The notes below the pieces were generated by a model, which searched no databases, was not told where the DNA came from, and saw only the letters and a program-made list of their open reading frames with translations. A DNA stretch of 64,000 bases from Fistulifera solaris (Eukaryota; Bacillariophyta; Bacillariophyceae; Naviculales; Stauroneidaceae). Below are positions 31,410-43,171 of the stretch, piece after piece (position 1 is the stretch's first letter; every line of letters begins with the position of its first letter). Location of the stretch: contig AP026141.1 in the NCBI GenBank assembly GCA_030295235.1, positions 248,001 through 312,000 of the forward strand, read 5' to 3'. Position numbers and translations under genes: made by a program.

Positions 31410-31711
31410 GGTTGCATGTTAAATGGCAAACAATAGAAACACATGACATCAAAATACTAAAGGCAATGTTTACTTACATTTGTCGTACCGGTAATTATCT
31501 ATTGCCAATATGCGTTCGGACTCCCTTGTGAGCTTTTTTAGTAGTTCCGCTCTCCAGAATGCCTTTCGTCAAACTAAACGATAATGAAAACTAGAGAGGA
31601 ATGGAAATTAGACCTTGGATTTATTTCGTTTAAATTTGTTATCGACAGGAGAGATCGACGCAACAATGCAACTTTTTACAATCAAAAGAATGGCACCAAG
31701 CCAGGGATAAA
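31410..31711. other. intergenic, no gene seen
   Basis: There are 302 bp between tandem minus-strand genes, with nothing notable. Confidence 0.4.
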
Positions 31712-32605
31712 TCACCTCAAATCTTTTTTTTCTTCTTCATCTTCCTCGTCGTCGTGCGAAGTATCGTCCTGATTCTTGACGCCCTTGATTTTATTTCGCT
31801 TCATCATGGATGCCAACATCGGCTTGTCTTTCACAAAAAGATCGTGATAGTACGCGCCCTTACCACGTCCCTCTGTGATGCGTTGGAAGTCATACAAGTT
31901 GAGCTGTCTCTGAAAGCTCGAAAAGCGACTCATGCGGAAGTATTTCGGCATGATAGTTTTGACAAAATCACGCGGCTTGTGGATGGCGAAGGCCTTGCCG
32001 TGGGGAAGGAACGAAGCTATCTCGCGACCTCCTTCCTGTCGTTCCAATTCTTGAAGAATCTGATGGAGCTTTTGAGGGAAAGATCCGGAGCGTCCCTTAC
32101 GCTTGATCTCTGCAGGAGTTGGTTTGTGCAGGATGTTTCCTGCGTCTTGCTGCTCGCGAAGTTGTTGTGCTTGAAGAATCTTAGCGAGATCGCCCGCGTG
32201 ATTGGGAAGCGCGGATAAACCCACAACAGGATCTGGGATGGCGGCTGCTCTAAGAGCTGCCAGTCGATCTAGGGAGGTGTTGTCGATTGGGAAGTTTTGC
32301 GGCTGCTGACGTTGTTGAAGCAATAGTGCCAGTGCATCTACTGGTGACGGTGCAGCAAGAGAAGAAAGACCATTTGAATCTGCGCCCAGGAGAGCGAGCT
32401 GATGAATGAGCAAGGCTTTCTGCCGTTCTTCGACTTGTTGTTGAAGAACCAGCGAAGCGAGGATCGACGACATGTTGGGATTGGAGGATGAAAGTCCGAG
32501 GCTTTCGCTGCCCCCCAATCCGAGGTACGATTGACCGGGAAGGATGCCAGAGTTGCGGCTGAGCAGAGCGGAGAGCTCGGCAGAAATATTGTTTCGAATG
32601 TCCAT
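31712..32605 (-). CDS. heat shock factor-type transcription factor, DBD at the C-terminus
   Basis: The frame from ATG 32605 encodes 297 residues. The HSF DNA-binding domain lies near the end (about 177-280): FPQKLHQILQELE, then IASFLPHGKAFAIHKPRDFV, then the recognition helix FSSFQRQLNLYDFQRI and YYHDLFVKDKP. The N-terminal half is rich in Gln, Leu and Ala (VLQQQVEERQKALLIHQLALL), resembling an activation or oligomerisation region. An acidic tail closes the protein. Diatoms have greatly expanded HSF families, and many do not respond to heat. The order here, with a Q/L-rich region before the DBD and no HR-A/B after it, is the reverse of classical HSF1. The frame extends 12 bp upstream but without an ATG. 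Confidence 0.88.
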   Translation of the reverse strand: MDIRNNISAELSALLSRNSGILPGQSYLGLGGSESLGLSSSNPNMSSILASLVLQQQVEERQKALLIHQLALLGADSNGLSSLAAPSPVDALALLLQQRQQPQNFPIDNTSLDRLAALRAAAIPDPVVGLSALPNHAGDLAKILQAQQLREQQDAGNILHKPTPAEIKRKGRSGSFPQKLHQILQELERQEGGREIASFLPHGKAFAIHKPRDFVKTIMPKYFRMSRFSSFQRQLNLYDFQRITEGRGKGAYYHDLFVKDKPMLASMMKRNKIKGVKNQDDTSHDDEEDEEEKKDLR

Positions 32606-34184
32606 GAGAAAAGGCAAGCTCGGCTATTAAATTGCGCTGTGCGTGTTATGAATGTCAACCACAGCTTGTTGTTGTCGTTAGAGTTGGATGGCAGTTATGT
32701 CCAGCAGATGGTTCGGGCTTTGGTTCCGGCGGGGAAAAGTTACGAAGGCCGAAAGGTGCAAAAGTTCGGAGAACTTTTGCCACTTTCATTGCCCTCGCGC
32801 GTCCGGAGAACGCATCGGAAGTTCCAACTTCGTTTCGGTGTACACTCTTTTATATACACACAAGTAAACGCTTCACCAACTTCGCTCAACTTCTCCGACT
32901 TTTGTTCCTGACGCGTGCCGCGTTCCGATTCAGCGAAGAAGTGCGCTTAGAAATAAAGAAAATCAACAAACTTACGGGTAGGGATGGTGTAATCAGCGTC
33001 TCGAGTGAAAGCACAATATGAGTAAAAGTACTTTTAAAGCCATCCGAACAGCCTCCATCACCCCTCCAGAAGCGAAGACGTCCCAATTTTCTTCAAAATT
33101 CTACGAGTTAGAATTGAAGATTTACAGTGCATTTCGAAGTAGTGTTAACGAAAGGTCCAAAAGAAGAATTCTCTGTTTCTGAAAAAAGAAAAAAAGACCA
33201 AACCACTTTTTAGTTGTGGTACAAAAAGTTGAAAACAGAACACGAACTATAAACTATAAACTATAGCGTTAAATGTGCAGAAATGTTAGGGGGGAAGAAA
33301 AGTAGAAGAGTGAGTGAGTTGATTCAGTATCCAGTAAGAAGAGAGGAATAATAAGTAGTAAAGTACAAGTAATAAGAGTCATAAAACATAAAGAGGTCAT
33401 TTTCACGAATCCGAAATCCGAACCTCCTAAAGACGGAACCTCGAACCGCGAACCGATCATCGCTGAAATCTGAAATCGCAACCAAGGACCAAGGACTCTC
33501 TAGCTAGAGAGGGATCTCAGTTCTCTACTCTTATTATTTTTGTAGCTTTTGGCTGGGCTTTGGCCAAGCTCTGGTTAAGACGCACTCCAGCTCCAGCCTC
33601 CACCCTCCACCGCTCCCCTTTCCACTCTCCATGCCACAAGCCACAGTCACAAATTGTCGAAACAAGAGATGCCTCCAAGCTCCAAGTGCCAAACTCGGGC
33701 CACGGACCACGATTACGTACGTTTTTTCGTAAAATCAGAAACAAGCCGCTCCGAACTCTGGACATTGATATTCTCTCTGACATTTCATACATCGCACGTC
33801 ACACGTTTGAAGTCTCAGTTATGAGCTTGGACCTTGGACCTTAGACTTTTACACCGAGATTGTAAACTGTAAATACTGTAATGGTGTATAGTCTAGGGTC
33901 ATCATGGGAATCGATACCCGCTCTTCCTAGCCTTTTTAGCCTCTTTCCGCGACCTGGTAGGTCTATGGTCGCATAAAAACAATTCAAGAATTAGTCTGCC
34001 GACTGCTAATCTTTCTTTGAAGCCATAGACTGCAAAGAAGTTTTAAGATACTCCCTTTAAAGTAAACATAGTTGGAAAGCAACAGCTGAATGCAACAACG
34101 TGGTGCACCGCTCACTTTGAAAATAAATTAAAACTCTTTTGAGCTGAGCTCTAGTAGCATTGTTTCCAAAGGGATTACAAAGCG
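32606..34184. other. long intergenic region
   Basis: There are about 1.6 kb with no convincing gene. Short direct repeats (AACTATAAACTATAAACTATA, 33246-33266) precede a purine-rich stretch. Around 33400-33480 and 33560-33640 there are pyrimidine/purine-biased stretches (GAACCTCGAACCGCGAACC; CTCCAGCTCCAGCCTCCACC). A 94-codon open frame at 33560-33844 has no domain and the composition of its simple-sequence host, so I do not call it. I looked for tRNA-like cloverleaves and found none. Confidence 0.4.
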
Positions 34185-35800
34185 TCATGACTGCTCTATC
34201 TTCGGTTTACTCGTAACAGGTTTTGCCGCTAAAGAAAAACAAAGAGCACTTGACAGGTAGCCAAAGCAAACACCAGAAGAAAGTAAAGCTGACAGCTCGT
34301 CGCTGTTTGTACCACCGGATCGACCGTAAAGGTATCCTAATACACTTGGGGCTAAGTTTCCAACCGCACCCGTCAAAGTGAACATACCTTGGGCTGTACC
34401 TCCAACATTTGATCCAACCGCCGCTTGTAACGTGCTTATTGTTGGCCCAAACCAGCATTCAGCCACCTTAATTGAATAGATGTCAGTTTTTTTTTGCGCA
34501 ATCAGACGTGATAAGCGAAATGCCGTTGCCGAACACTTACTAAATATTCAACGGCAAGCCAAGCCATAGCGGACTCGAATGGTATGTCTGGCTGTACTGC
34601 TAGAAACCATGCCGGTGCTGCTACTATCGAGCCGATAACTGGCACCCACATCCGAACTCCCCCGTTGTCTTGCACCTCTTGTTCGGATGCGCGAGATGAA
34701 AGCCAATCAGCAGTTGCCCCACCCAGAATTCCGCTCATAGACGCTATGCCAGCACTAATAAGAGCCTGGGCAACCGCGTATTCTGTTTGAAAGTCGCTAA
34801 ATTCCATTCGAAAGAAAGGAGCTGCCCACACTCCGATGCAAAGACCCGAAGAAAAACGGAGAAAGCTGCCCAAGAAAATCCATCTGGCGCGCTCGGAGGA
34901 AAGGACGGACGCTATATCCGATCCAATTTGTGAAAACGGATCGTCTGAATCAGTTTTAAGTGAAATGCTTTCTTCTTTTGAATTCAAATGCTTCTCTTGA
35001 TTTCGTTCCGTATCATCATCTAATAAGAAAACGGTCAACGCTGTTGCAAGAACACCAAAGCCACCCACCACGTCAAGAGACGATCGCCAGCCGACCGACT
35101 CGTCCAGTAACAATGTCAATGACGACAATCCACTCGCGAGCGCCACTCCCGTCCCATAAATCGACGACGCAGTCGCTTGTCGATCTCGAGTGACACGGTC
35201 ACGCAGCAGCGTGTAAGCGGTCGGTGTCGAAAAGGCACACGCCAATCCCATCAACACGCGACATCCCAGAACCAGTTGAAACGAATCCGCCAACGAGGTC
35301 CCAATGGTGGCAGCCGACCACACGAAAGCCGACGCTATGGTCAATTGCTTCCGATTGAAGCGATCTGCCGCGATACCCGCACCCAAGGAAGCTACCGCAA
35401 ACAACGCCGTGAACGCCAAGGAAGCCAACAGACCGTATTGCACCTGACTGAATCCAATGTCCACATTCATTGCCGAAAAAGCCTGGGCGTCGGCGGAAAA
35501 ATCCACCAGATAATACAGTGATGATCGGCTCCATTGATTGGATATATATACGAACCAGAGAGGTAAACAGCACTTCCAAAACCACGAGATCGATGGTTCT
35601 GGTGTGTTGTCGTTCTTGCTGACTTGTAAACGCGTGTGCGGCCCTTTCGAAACGTGTTCGGCTCGATCTGACAAATACAAAAAGTCTTTTCCCTTTGTAA
35701 CAAGAGAAGGATATGTAGTTATCCTAGACCGAGGAACGAAGGCATTAACATGAGATCCGATGAGGAACACGCCCCACAAACCAAGCACAGAAGATTTCAT
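34185..35800 (-). CDS. major facilitator superfamily transporter, plastid-type presequence
   Basis: Two exons, 35800-34541 and 34466-34185, are joined by a 74-bp intron (GTAAGT...TTAAG) and give ~513 residues. The signal peptide ends HVNA|FVPRS, the diatom plastid motif, with a Ser/Lys-rich linker after it. About twelve hydrophobic segments follow. The loop AGIAADRFNRKQL between the second and third is the MFS signature, and RVLMGLACAFSTPTAYTLLRD matches the following conserved helix. The last exon carries ISTLQAAVG, GNLAPSVLGYLYG and the final segment. The spinster-like or phosphate-transporter-like branch is possible; the substrate cannot be read from sequence. The likely location is a plastid envelope membrane. 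Confidence 0.83.
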
Positions 35801-36223
35801 GAGTCAATATTACTCAATAGCTTGTGGAGGATGAGGAATACGAATCGGTCTGCTCTTCCTTCTGTTGTTAGCAATGGATTGTCTCTATCGGCGTCTTTGT
35901 TATCTAAATACCATTGTCGTTTGATTGCAATTGATTTATGAAATATTTTTGCAGCGATATCTTTTCTTAGCAGTCCCGATTGTTCGTGAACGAGCTAACT
36001 AGAGCTAAATCCGTCACAGAAAGAAAAAAATCGTTTGAAGCCATGGTTCTACCGATTTACGGAGTAGTAGGTTTAATGACAAGCTTAGTCAATAACTGCA
36101 GCTTGTTGTCGATGAACACACCAATCAGATAATTGAGACTACGTAATAATTACAAAAACAACATGAACTATAACCACGACCCATTTAAATGGCGAAACCG
36201 GTAACTGAATCGACACTCGCTGC
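35801..36223. other. intergenic, no gene seen
   Basis: There are 420 bp between tandem minus-strand genes, with nothing notable. Confidence 0.4.
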
Positions 36224-37989
36224 TCAATCTTCCTTATCTTCACCCTTACGTTCCATGTTGCGCCATTTATCCTTGATTTGCACGGTCGTGCGATTACGAA
36301 GTATCTCGGCGTACTCATTTTTGATTTCAGCCCAACATCCCTTACCAAACTTTGCGACGCCTTTCTTCAAAGCGCCTATTTCACGATCCGACCAAGGACG
36401 ACGCTTTTTCACTCTTCCGTCGGCGGTATAGACGTCGGCGTCGGGTTCGGCTCCTCGATAAATTTTCACATACATCTTCTTTCGCGGTGGCAGGCCGCTT
36501 AATTCCAAGGGCCCGACTTCCTCTTGCTCGTCGTCTTCCACAATCTCATCTTCTTCTTCGTTCCCATTGTCACCATGTTGTTCGTCCTCCTCGTGATTAC
36601 TTCCTTCACGGACATGAACATCACGAACGGGGACATCTTTCGCACGGCTTCCTTCGTCACGGACACGAGCCCCTCTGGCCTGTGCGGCGATTCGGCGACT
36701 CTCTTCCAAAGGATCGTCGCCGTGATACTTGTTCAGTATCTCGCGTTTTCGTTTGAGAGCTTGTAATCTACGTTCGGACGCATTGCGGGCGACGTCAGTC
36801 GAATCCGAATCGTTATCACCATCCGCCATGCGATACTTCTTTTCACCAGAAACGGTATATCACCAAAAATTTCCCTGTTCCATTCTTGAAGAAGTTTTTC
36901 TGCCATTTCCTGCAAATAATTCAACGAAAAGTACTTTGTTTGGAGTATTTCCTTTAGCTCCGTCCATGGCTTGAGCTTAGCTCGACTGTTGAGACTTTCG
37001 GCGTCAAACAAGCTCAAGACTACCTCGTCGACGCCCTCATATCTAGTGCCTTCCAAGAATTCACTGATGAATAAGGAGAAAATAAATGTGAGAACACAAT
37101 CAATTAACAGAGAGACCAAGCCAAAGCGTGGCTACGTACAGAACATCATCAATATCGACTTGACGGACTCGGGGTTCCTTCTGATGCGCCACGGCATCCT
37201 CCAATCGCTCTCGAATGGGAGCAACAGCTTCCTGAATCTCAAATCGTTTCTGAAGGCGGTCGTGGCTTCCTTTGAAAAGCTTCTCACTCTCCCACTGGGG
37301 GTTGATGTCGTCGGGGCGACAAAGCTTTCGTACCGCCGCATCGTCCAGGTAAAAGTTGAACTTATTCTTTGTATCGTTTCGAATGGCCAAATCCCGCAAA
37401 TCCTTGAACTCTTTCTTGATTTGTGACCAGTTGTAGCGGCTTAGAGAAGTCATGGGCATGATGCTTACTCCGACATCGTCGTCGTCATCATCATCGGAAG
37501 GAAGCGGATACGGGCTTCCAATGCAAGTCCCAAAGACGCAGTGCGTGAGAAGAAAGCGAGCGTATAAGCTTCCAAAGTGATGGTCTTTCATGGGATGAAT
37601 ATCCCAAAATTCCTGTGACGACAATTAGCGTTACCAGGTAATCAGAAAAAGTATCGCGACAGCAACGATCAAGATTACGAAAAGGGCTTACCTGAAATGT
37701 ACTTAAAATTTCGAGGCGTTCCTCGCGCTCGGACATGAGCAGCCTTTCGGCATAGTATTCTAGCATGTCAGTTAAGCTTCCAATGAACTCATCACTCTTC
37801 GGCGTTTCTTTACGAACTTCTTTTTCGCGCTCATTGTCACTTTGTGAGGGTGACGATTCCGAATAGTAATTGATTTTGGAGGGCGAGGTAGCCTCTTGCT
37901 TGCGGGGAGATCGTCGTAAGGGTGGCTTTTTCTTTTTCTTGCTTCGATGGGCTCTTTTTCGGGCTCTTCTTGGGGGTGGGTTTCGCCAT
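36224..37989 (-). CDS. TRF-like Myb/telobox protein
   Basis: I join three exons: 37989-37692, 37612-37140 and 37063-36224, with introns of 79 bp (GTAAGC...CACAG) and 76 bp (GTACGT...CATCAG). The start MAKPTPKKSPKKSPSK is Lys/Pro-rich. A long helical middle region follows (FIGSLTDMLEYYAERLLMSERE ... EFWDIHPMKDHHFGSLYARFLL ... VLSLFDAES). After an acidic stretch the C-terminus is a single Myb/SANT repeat: RPWSDREIGALKKGVAKFGKGCWAEI, ending TTVQIKDKWRNM. That last element matches the telobox (V.LKDKWRN) of telomere double-strand binding proteins. N-terminal helical domain plus C-terminal Myb is the TRF1/TRF2/Taz1 plan. Two slips are assumed: A5 at 37927-37931 (one too many) and A4 at 36840-36843 (one too few). 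Confidence 0.68.
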
Positions 37990-38334
37990 TGTAGCGATGA
38001 GGTTGTCTTGTAAATCTCGGTGACCGCAACCCTAACAACAGAAAATGGCAACCTCTTAGGGTACCGAATGGGGTCGCAATGATGAACGCAGCGGGCATCA
38101 TTATTTGTTTTCACAACCGTGAAGAGTTCGCAAACGGCCACTTTGCACGAAGGACGTCACACCATATTTAGGAAACGTCCAAGAGTGTCTTTACCATACA
38201 GTCACTTAGGATAAACAAATTCGTAAATAGAGAGTTAAAGGGTTAACTTGTTAAATGATAAACTTGTAATATTCGACTATAATATTTACTGTAGGCTCGC
38301 GAACTGTCATTTCCTTCGTGATGATATTCATTCG

Positions 38335-38342
38335 TGACGTCA
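38335..38342. promoter_or_regulatory. palindromic CRE TGACGTCA
   Basis: A perfect TGACGTCA lies about 107 bp upstream of the S1-domain gene. CRE-type TGACGT motifs bind bZIP factors and mediate CO2/cAMP control in Phaeodactylum. Function here is inferred from position only. Confidence 0.4.
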
Positions 38343-38448
38343 AGCGACGTACGCACCCCAGACTGACTTGCTGGCGTCGAAAGCGTGAACGAAAACCCTT
38401 AAATCCGACTGAAGTAGCAAAAATAGATCGCATCGTCGATCGCGAAGA

Positions 38449-39510
38449 ATGCAAGAGGTTATCAAGGCAAACAACAATAAGGGAAACGAAACAGTTATGA
38501 ATGACATAGATCGGCAACCACGGAGGACTTTGAATACGCCGCTGTCGCTCGACTCGATTCATCAAGGACGTGTCGTCCGGATCGAAGATTATGGCGCGTT
38601 CGTACAGATCGGCGATCGGCGGGGGCTAGTTCACATTAGTCAGTTGGCTTCCATGAGAGTCGAAAAGGCGACAGATGTTGTCGAATTGAATGATCATGTA
38701 TGGGTGAAGGTAATTGACGTGGAAGTGGCGGAAGGAGGACGCGACAAGTTACGTTTGACCATGAAGAATGTACCCCAAGATGGCACAGCTGTTGAAGCGC
38801 AAGAGTCGGAACGACGTGCTCACGGATTATCCAAGGGAATCGAGCAGAATTTGAACTCGACAATAGGTATAGCCGTGGCTCGGGATCCAATGGCAAAAGG
38901 TCTCATTCTTAAGCAGTCGGGTGCACCAGCAAGAATCATAAATGGATACGCTCTGTTAGACGATGAGGAAGAAGAAGACCTTACGCCTTCCAACGTGTTG
39001 GCAGGGGAGCCAAAAGACAATTTTAAAGACAAGGTCACTGAAGTCAAACCAATAGGAAGGGGGCGTGGGGCAACTTTACCAGCCTGGATGGTTGCAAGTC
39101 AAGCGAAGAAAGAGTCCGACGGCCATAAGAATCAATCCGATCGATCCAAGAAGAGCGACAAGAAAAAGAAACGAAAAAAGGAAAAGAGCCGTGAATCGAA
39201 GAAGCAATCAAAAACAAGTCGGAAGAAAAGGCAAAGATCAGAGAGCACCGACAGCAGTGATTCATACAGGAAAGATGGAGATCGTAGAAGAGGCTCGTCC
39301 AAGCGTAATGATCGAAGACGGTATTCTAGCAGTTCTGATAGCTCAGCTGACGACGCGCAAAGTGGATCTGACCGACATCGCCACCACTCGAGTCAGAAAC
39401 GCCGACATGATGATACCTATGGTCGAGAACGAAAGTCGCAGCCGTTTGGCAGTGTTGACGATGCCAGACGTTTTGTGGAGCAAATGGAAGAGAGAAAAAA
39501 GTCTTGGTAA
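38449..39510 (+). CDS. S1 RNA-binding domain protein, ZCCHC17/pNO40-like
   Basis: This is an intact 353-residue frame. The S1 domain (about residues 32-107) shows IHQGRVVRIEDYGAFVQIG, RGLVHISQL, DHVWVKVIDVEV and DKLRLTMKNV. The C-terminal half is Arg/Ser/Lys-rich with KKKKRKKEKSRESKKQSK and RHHSSQKRRHDD. It ends with a predicted helix (DDARRFVEQMEERKKSW). An S1 domain followed by a basic RS-like tail is the plan of the nucleolar protein ZCCHC17/pNO40 and of S1-containing splicing factors. The zinc knuckle of ZCCHC17 is not visible. A nuclear or nucleolar role in RNA processing is inferred. A second in-frame ATG at 38497 could serve as start. Confidence 0.78.
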   Translation: MQEVIKANNNKGNETVMNDIDRQPRRTLNTPLSLDSIHQGRVVRIEDYGAFVQIGDRRGLVHISQLASMRVEKATDVVELNDHVWVKVIDVEVAEGGRDKLRLTMKNVPQDGTAVEAQESERRAHGLSKGIEQNLNSTIGIAVARDPMAKGLILKQSGAPARIINGYALLDDEEEEDLTPSNVLAGEPKDNFKDKVTEVKPIGRGRGATLPAWMVASQAKKESDGHKNQSDRSKKSDKKKKRKKEKSRESKKQSKTSRKKRQRSESTDSSDSYRKDGDRRRGSSKRNDRRRYSSSSDSSADDAQSGSDRHRHHSSQKRRHDDTYGRERKSQPFGSVDDARRFVEQMEERKKSW

Positions 39511-39594
39511 AAGCGGGGCTACATAAGATGATTATAAAGAACTGGGACAGGTCCACAAAATCATCCCAAAGACTCTTGATTCATGTACACATTT

Positions 39595-42500
39595 TTAGCG
39601 AAAGTTGAATGAAACGTCGTTTTTGAACGACTGAAGTGTGATCTTACTGGCGCTTGCAGTCTTGTTGCGAACGCGTCGGCGAGACTGATTTTGGCGCTCG
39701 CTCGAAGGAGCACCCAAAGTCTGGCTTGCGTGACTCTCACTGTGTCGGCGTTTGGACGACTCTTTCAGGCTACCAGTCGCTTTCAGTTCCGTTGATAGTG
39801 GACGGGTCTCCTCATGATAATAGGCTTCTTTGTGTCCCTTCTCCGCTGGCTGCATCATGCTTCGCTCCTTCGAAGAAAGACGGTTGTGTTTGTATGACTC
39901 CTTTGAAATGCCGTTCGCTTTAGGCTCCTTCGATCGTGGACGAGTCTCGTCTCGGTTCATGACTTCCTTGTGTTCCTCTTTCGCCGAATTTGTGAAGTTG
40001 CTCTCCTTTCTGTGTTTGGACGACTCTTTTGGCTTGCCAGTCGCTTTCAACTCTTTTGATCGTGGTCGGACCTCTTCTCGATTCATGGCTTCCTTGTGTC
40101 CCTTCTTCTCCGACTGAATGGTGCTGTGCTCCTTTGAAGCCAAACTCTGGTTTTTGGAAGAAGTATTTGTCTTACTTGTGGAGATATCGATGAACATCGG
40201 AAGAGAATCCGAAGTTTTCTCTGGTGCAGCAGTGTTATCAGGGACTTTAGTAGACCAATGCTTTGTGGTTTGAGTTGCAGATTTCCGACGGTCGACCTCA
40301 GCAATGGATTTTGGATTGGCCGTGGTCGTCTGTATGTCATCTCCGACAGACTCCTTGTGCTTTGATTTGAACTTCTCGGTTTCCTTACCAAGTTTTCCTA
40401 GTTCAAGAGACAAGTCTGAAATCGTTGGACTTGCCTTGGTTCCAGAAACATCTCGTGCTGGGTGGCGATCGACATTCTTTCGCGAATCTTGCATGTGGCG
40501 ATCCTTTGGCATCGAAGTTTTCGGTTGCTTTGACGAGGATGCATCTCGACGCGATGCCTTGCTTGGCTTGTGCTGTACACCGCTTGTTGAAACGCTATTC
40601 TTGGTTCGTTTCTTCTGTTCACTCTTGTGACGCGATCTCTTGTCTGAGTTGCCCCAATGCACTTTCTTCTCCGAAGACGTAGTGACCTTTGGCATCTCGT
40701 CAGCAGACTGCACAGAATCCTCTTCAAAAATACTGCTTTTGTCTTTTGCATTATTTGGGTCACGGATTGATTTTTGACCATCGAAACTTGCCCGAGTGAA
40801 GGCGCTCAATAGCTCTCGAGGTCGGGCTGCGCTCTCGAGGCCCTTCTCTTCTACTTTGTTCTGTACCCCCACATTCTTGTTCCGCTGTGCGAGGCTTCTT
40901 CGACTTTGACTGCTCTGTTTCGAGGCGCATCTTCCGCTTCTCTCGATGACGGCGTTGGCGCTCTTCTTCGGCTTCCGCTGCCTTTTTGCTCCGCTGGTAC
41001 TCCTCTTCCTTTCGCTTGGCCGATGCTTTCAAAGCTTTACTCATTTTCTGAGCTGACTTGATGCGGTCGTCACAGTGCTCCACCACCGGTCGAAGATAGT
41101 GCTTCGCAATCGTCTCGAAGTCTCTTTCTTTGGAGATGTCGGTGATTCGTATGCCTTGAAGAATAGGATGTTCTGTAACGCAACAATGGGTGCAAGATTA
41201 GAAGGAGTGATGTCATCCGGAACGAAGATAGAAGACGTACCATCGATTAGCTGTGCGATCGCTGCCTTAAATTCAAGAGACGACTCAATCTTTTGTCGCC
41301 CGTCGTCGCCGAAGCTCGCAACTCGTGTTTCAAGATCAGTCAGCTCGTTGTTCTTAGCTGCTTCCTTAGCGCGAAGTGAACGGTTTTTCTTCTTCTCAGC
41401 TTTTAGTTCATCTTTCAAGGAGTCGACATCCGCTAACAGTCGGTCTATATCGTCTTGATGCTGGACTTCTGTTGCAGTGATGTCGTCCGTCGTCTTTTGG
41501 AGGCTCTCCTTGAGTTCAGTGAGGCGCAATTCGCCATTTGCAATGTCTGCACCGATGTCGTCCCGCTCTTTTTGGAGTGATAAACTTCGCTGCTGCTTGA
41601 TATTCTTTTCTTCCTCGTAGGTCTTTTCCAGGCTGAAACTTCGCTGCGCTTCGTATCCAACTTATCAATCCACTCCTTGTACTCGCTCTGTCGACGCGCC
41701 TCGCGCTCTTTCGCTTCTGCGAGACCCATTTTCTTTTCCGCAACAGACTTCTGGGTTCTTTCAGTATCAGTTCGCACGTTTGAGAGCTGTGTTCGAATAG
41801 CGGCCATTTCCTCTTTGACGCTATTACTGGAGTTCTGTTCATCTTCAAGAGACTGCTGTTCAGCTTCAATCGACTCTTGGATACGAGCGAAATTTGCGTA
41901 GATGCCATTTGCTCCTCCCGACTCAAGCTGTGCCACTTCCTTCAACGCAGCGATTTTCCGCTCTACGACTTTGATTGTCTCCACTTGCTTCTTGATCTCG
42001 GATTGCTCAGTGTGTGCTTGTTGATTCATCTGCAACAAAGACTCCTTGTGGGATTCCGTCAATTTCTCTTCATGATCTACCGCAGCTTTGCGTTGAGTCG
42101 CTACATCCTCAATTTGCTTTCGCAGCGAAACCATCTGTTCCTTTACGTTGGTCGAGACCTGTAGCTGCTCGTCGATTTCGATCCGCAGTTTCATCTGTTC
42201 CGCCCGCAAAGGTACACTTTCTCCCGCAATTTTCTGAGTCATCAATATCTTTTCGTCGCGCGCTTGACGGAGATTCTTTTCTTGGCTTTGAATCGTTTCA
42301 TACTCTGTCGTTAATGTCATGAAATAAGCATTTTCCTGTCCGATCTTGCTTTTTAGAAGAGTCAATATCTCACGTAGCTTGACAAGATGCAACCGATTCC
42401 CCCCTATGGTGACACAAGAGCCGGCGCTTTGCTTCGATTGCTTGATGCAGCATTCTCTCGAAGACATCAATGTCTTTATTCGCTTTTGCTGCTTTGTGTT

Positions 42501-43008
42501 TCGCGCTCCCCATCAAGCGCTGGGCCATGGAAAGCTTCTCGCTGAGATCTTTTTGGAAGGCGCGATCCTGGCCGTGCTGATAGTTGAGCTTGCGGAGCTT
42601 CTCCTCGCAGGCCGTATACTGCTCCATTCTGCGCTGCTTGACGAGTCTAGCTTGATCAAGCTGTCGCTGTCCTTCTTGTTGCTGCTCGTGTAGAATCTGT
42701 AGATCGTTCATCACTGTGCAAAGAGAAAGACATTCATTTCAGATGAAACGTCGTTTTCGAATAATAATGTGCGTTCTCAACGACGTACCTTCTTTCATCG
42801 TCAAACTATGCATTTGCTCCTTCTGAACGTGTGCAGCAGTAGGTTGCGGACGCTGAATCTGAACCAAGGATTGCCCGCCACCGCCGGACGTGCCCAGTTC
42901 TCTGCGGCCAAAGTTTGATGCCGACTGCCGCAGCGCTGGAAATGATCCACCCGGTCGATTTCCGAGTGGTTTCTTTCGATTCATATCATTCCGTAAGAGA
43001 AAGGACAT
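39595..43008 (-). CDS. long coiled-coil protein with basic C-terminal tail
   Basis: The reading starts at ATG 43008 and follows three exons with introns 42714-42788 and 41173-41240, both with GTACGT donors. The product is ~1,060 residues: a basic, Gly-rich N-terminus (RKKPLGNRPGGSF...), then ~520 residues of heptad-rich coiled coil (e.g. EQMKLRIEIDEQLQVSTNVK, QSLEDEQNSSNSVKEEMA, SLKDELKAEKKKNRSL). A conserved-looking block follows (HPILQGIRITDISKERDFET). The ~400-residue tail is Ser/Lys-rich and contains near-repeats of HKE[AV]MNREE.RPRSKELKA. The layout resembles kinetochore, centrosome or spindle coiled-coil proteins, but I cannot assign one. Three slips are assumed: 42428-42430 (AAA, one extra), ~41636-41643 (one missing) and 40866-40870 (G5, one extra). 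Confidence 0.65.
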
Positions 43009-43171
43009 TTTTCATAAACGATTTTGACGTGTAAAGGTGGCTGAGAGGTAAAATAAATGCTTTCTTTTCAATGGATGCGACGCAAGAAGAAGTGTGGCTT
43101 TTGTGTCAATGATTTTGTTGCAAAGACGAAAAAGGCGCAAAAAGAAAAAAAAATAAGCAATGACAAGATGT

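Noticed and set aside
33560-33844. 94-codon plus-strand frame
   Set aside because: It lies in simple pyrimidine-rich sequence, has no domain, and composition explains the open frame.
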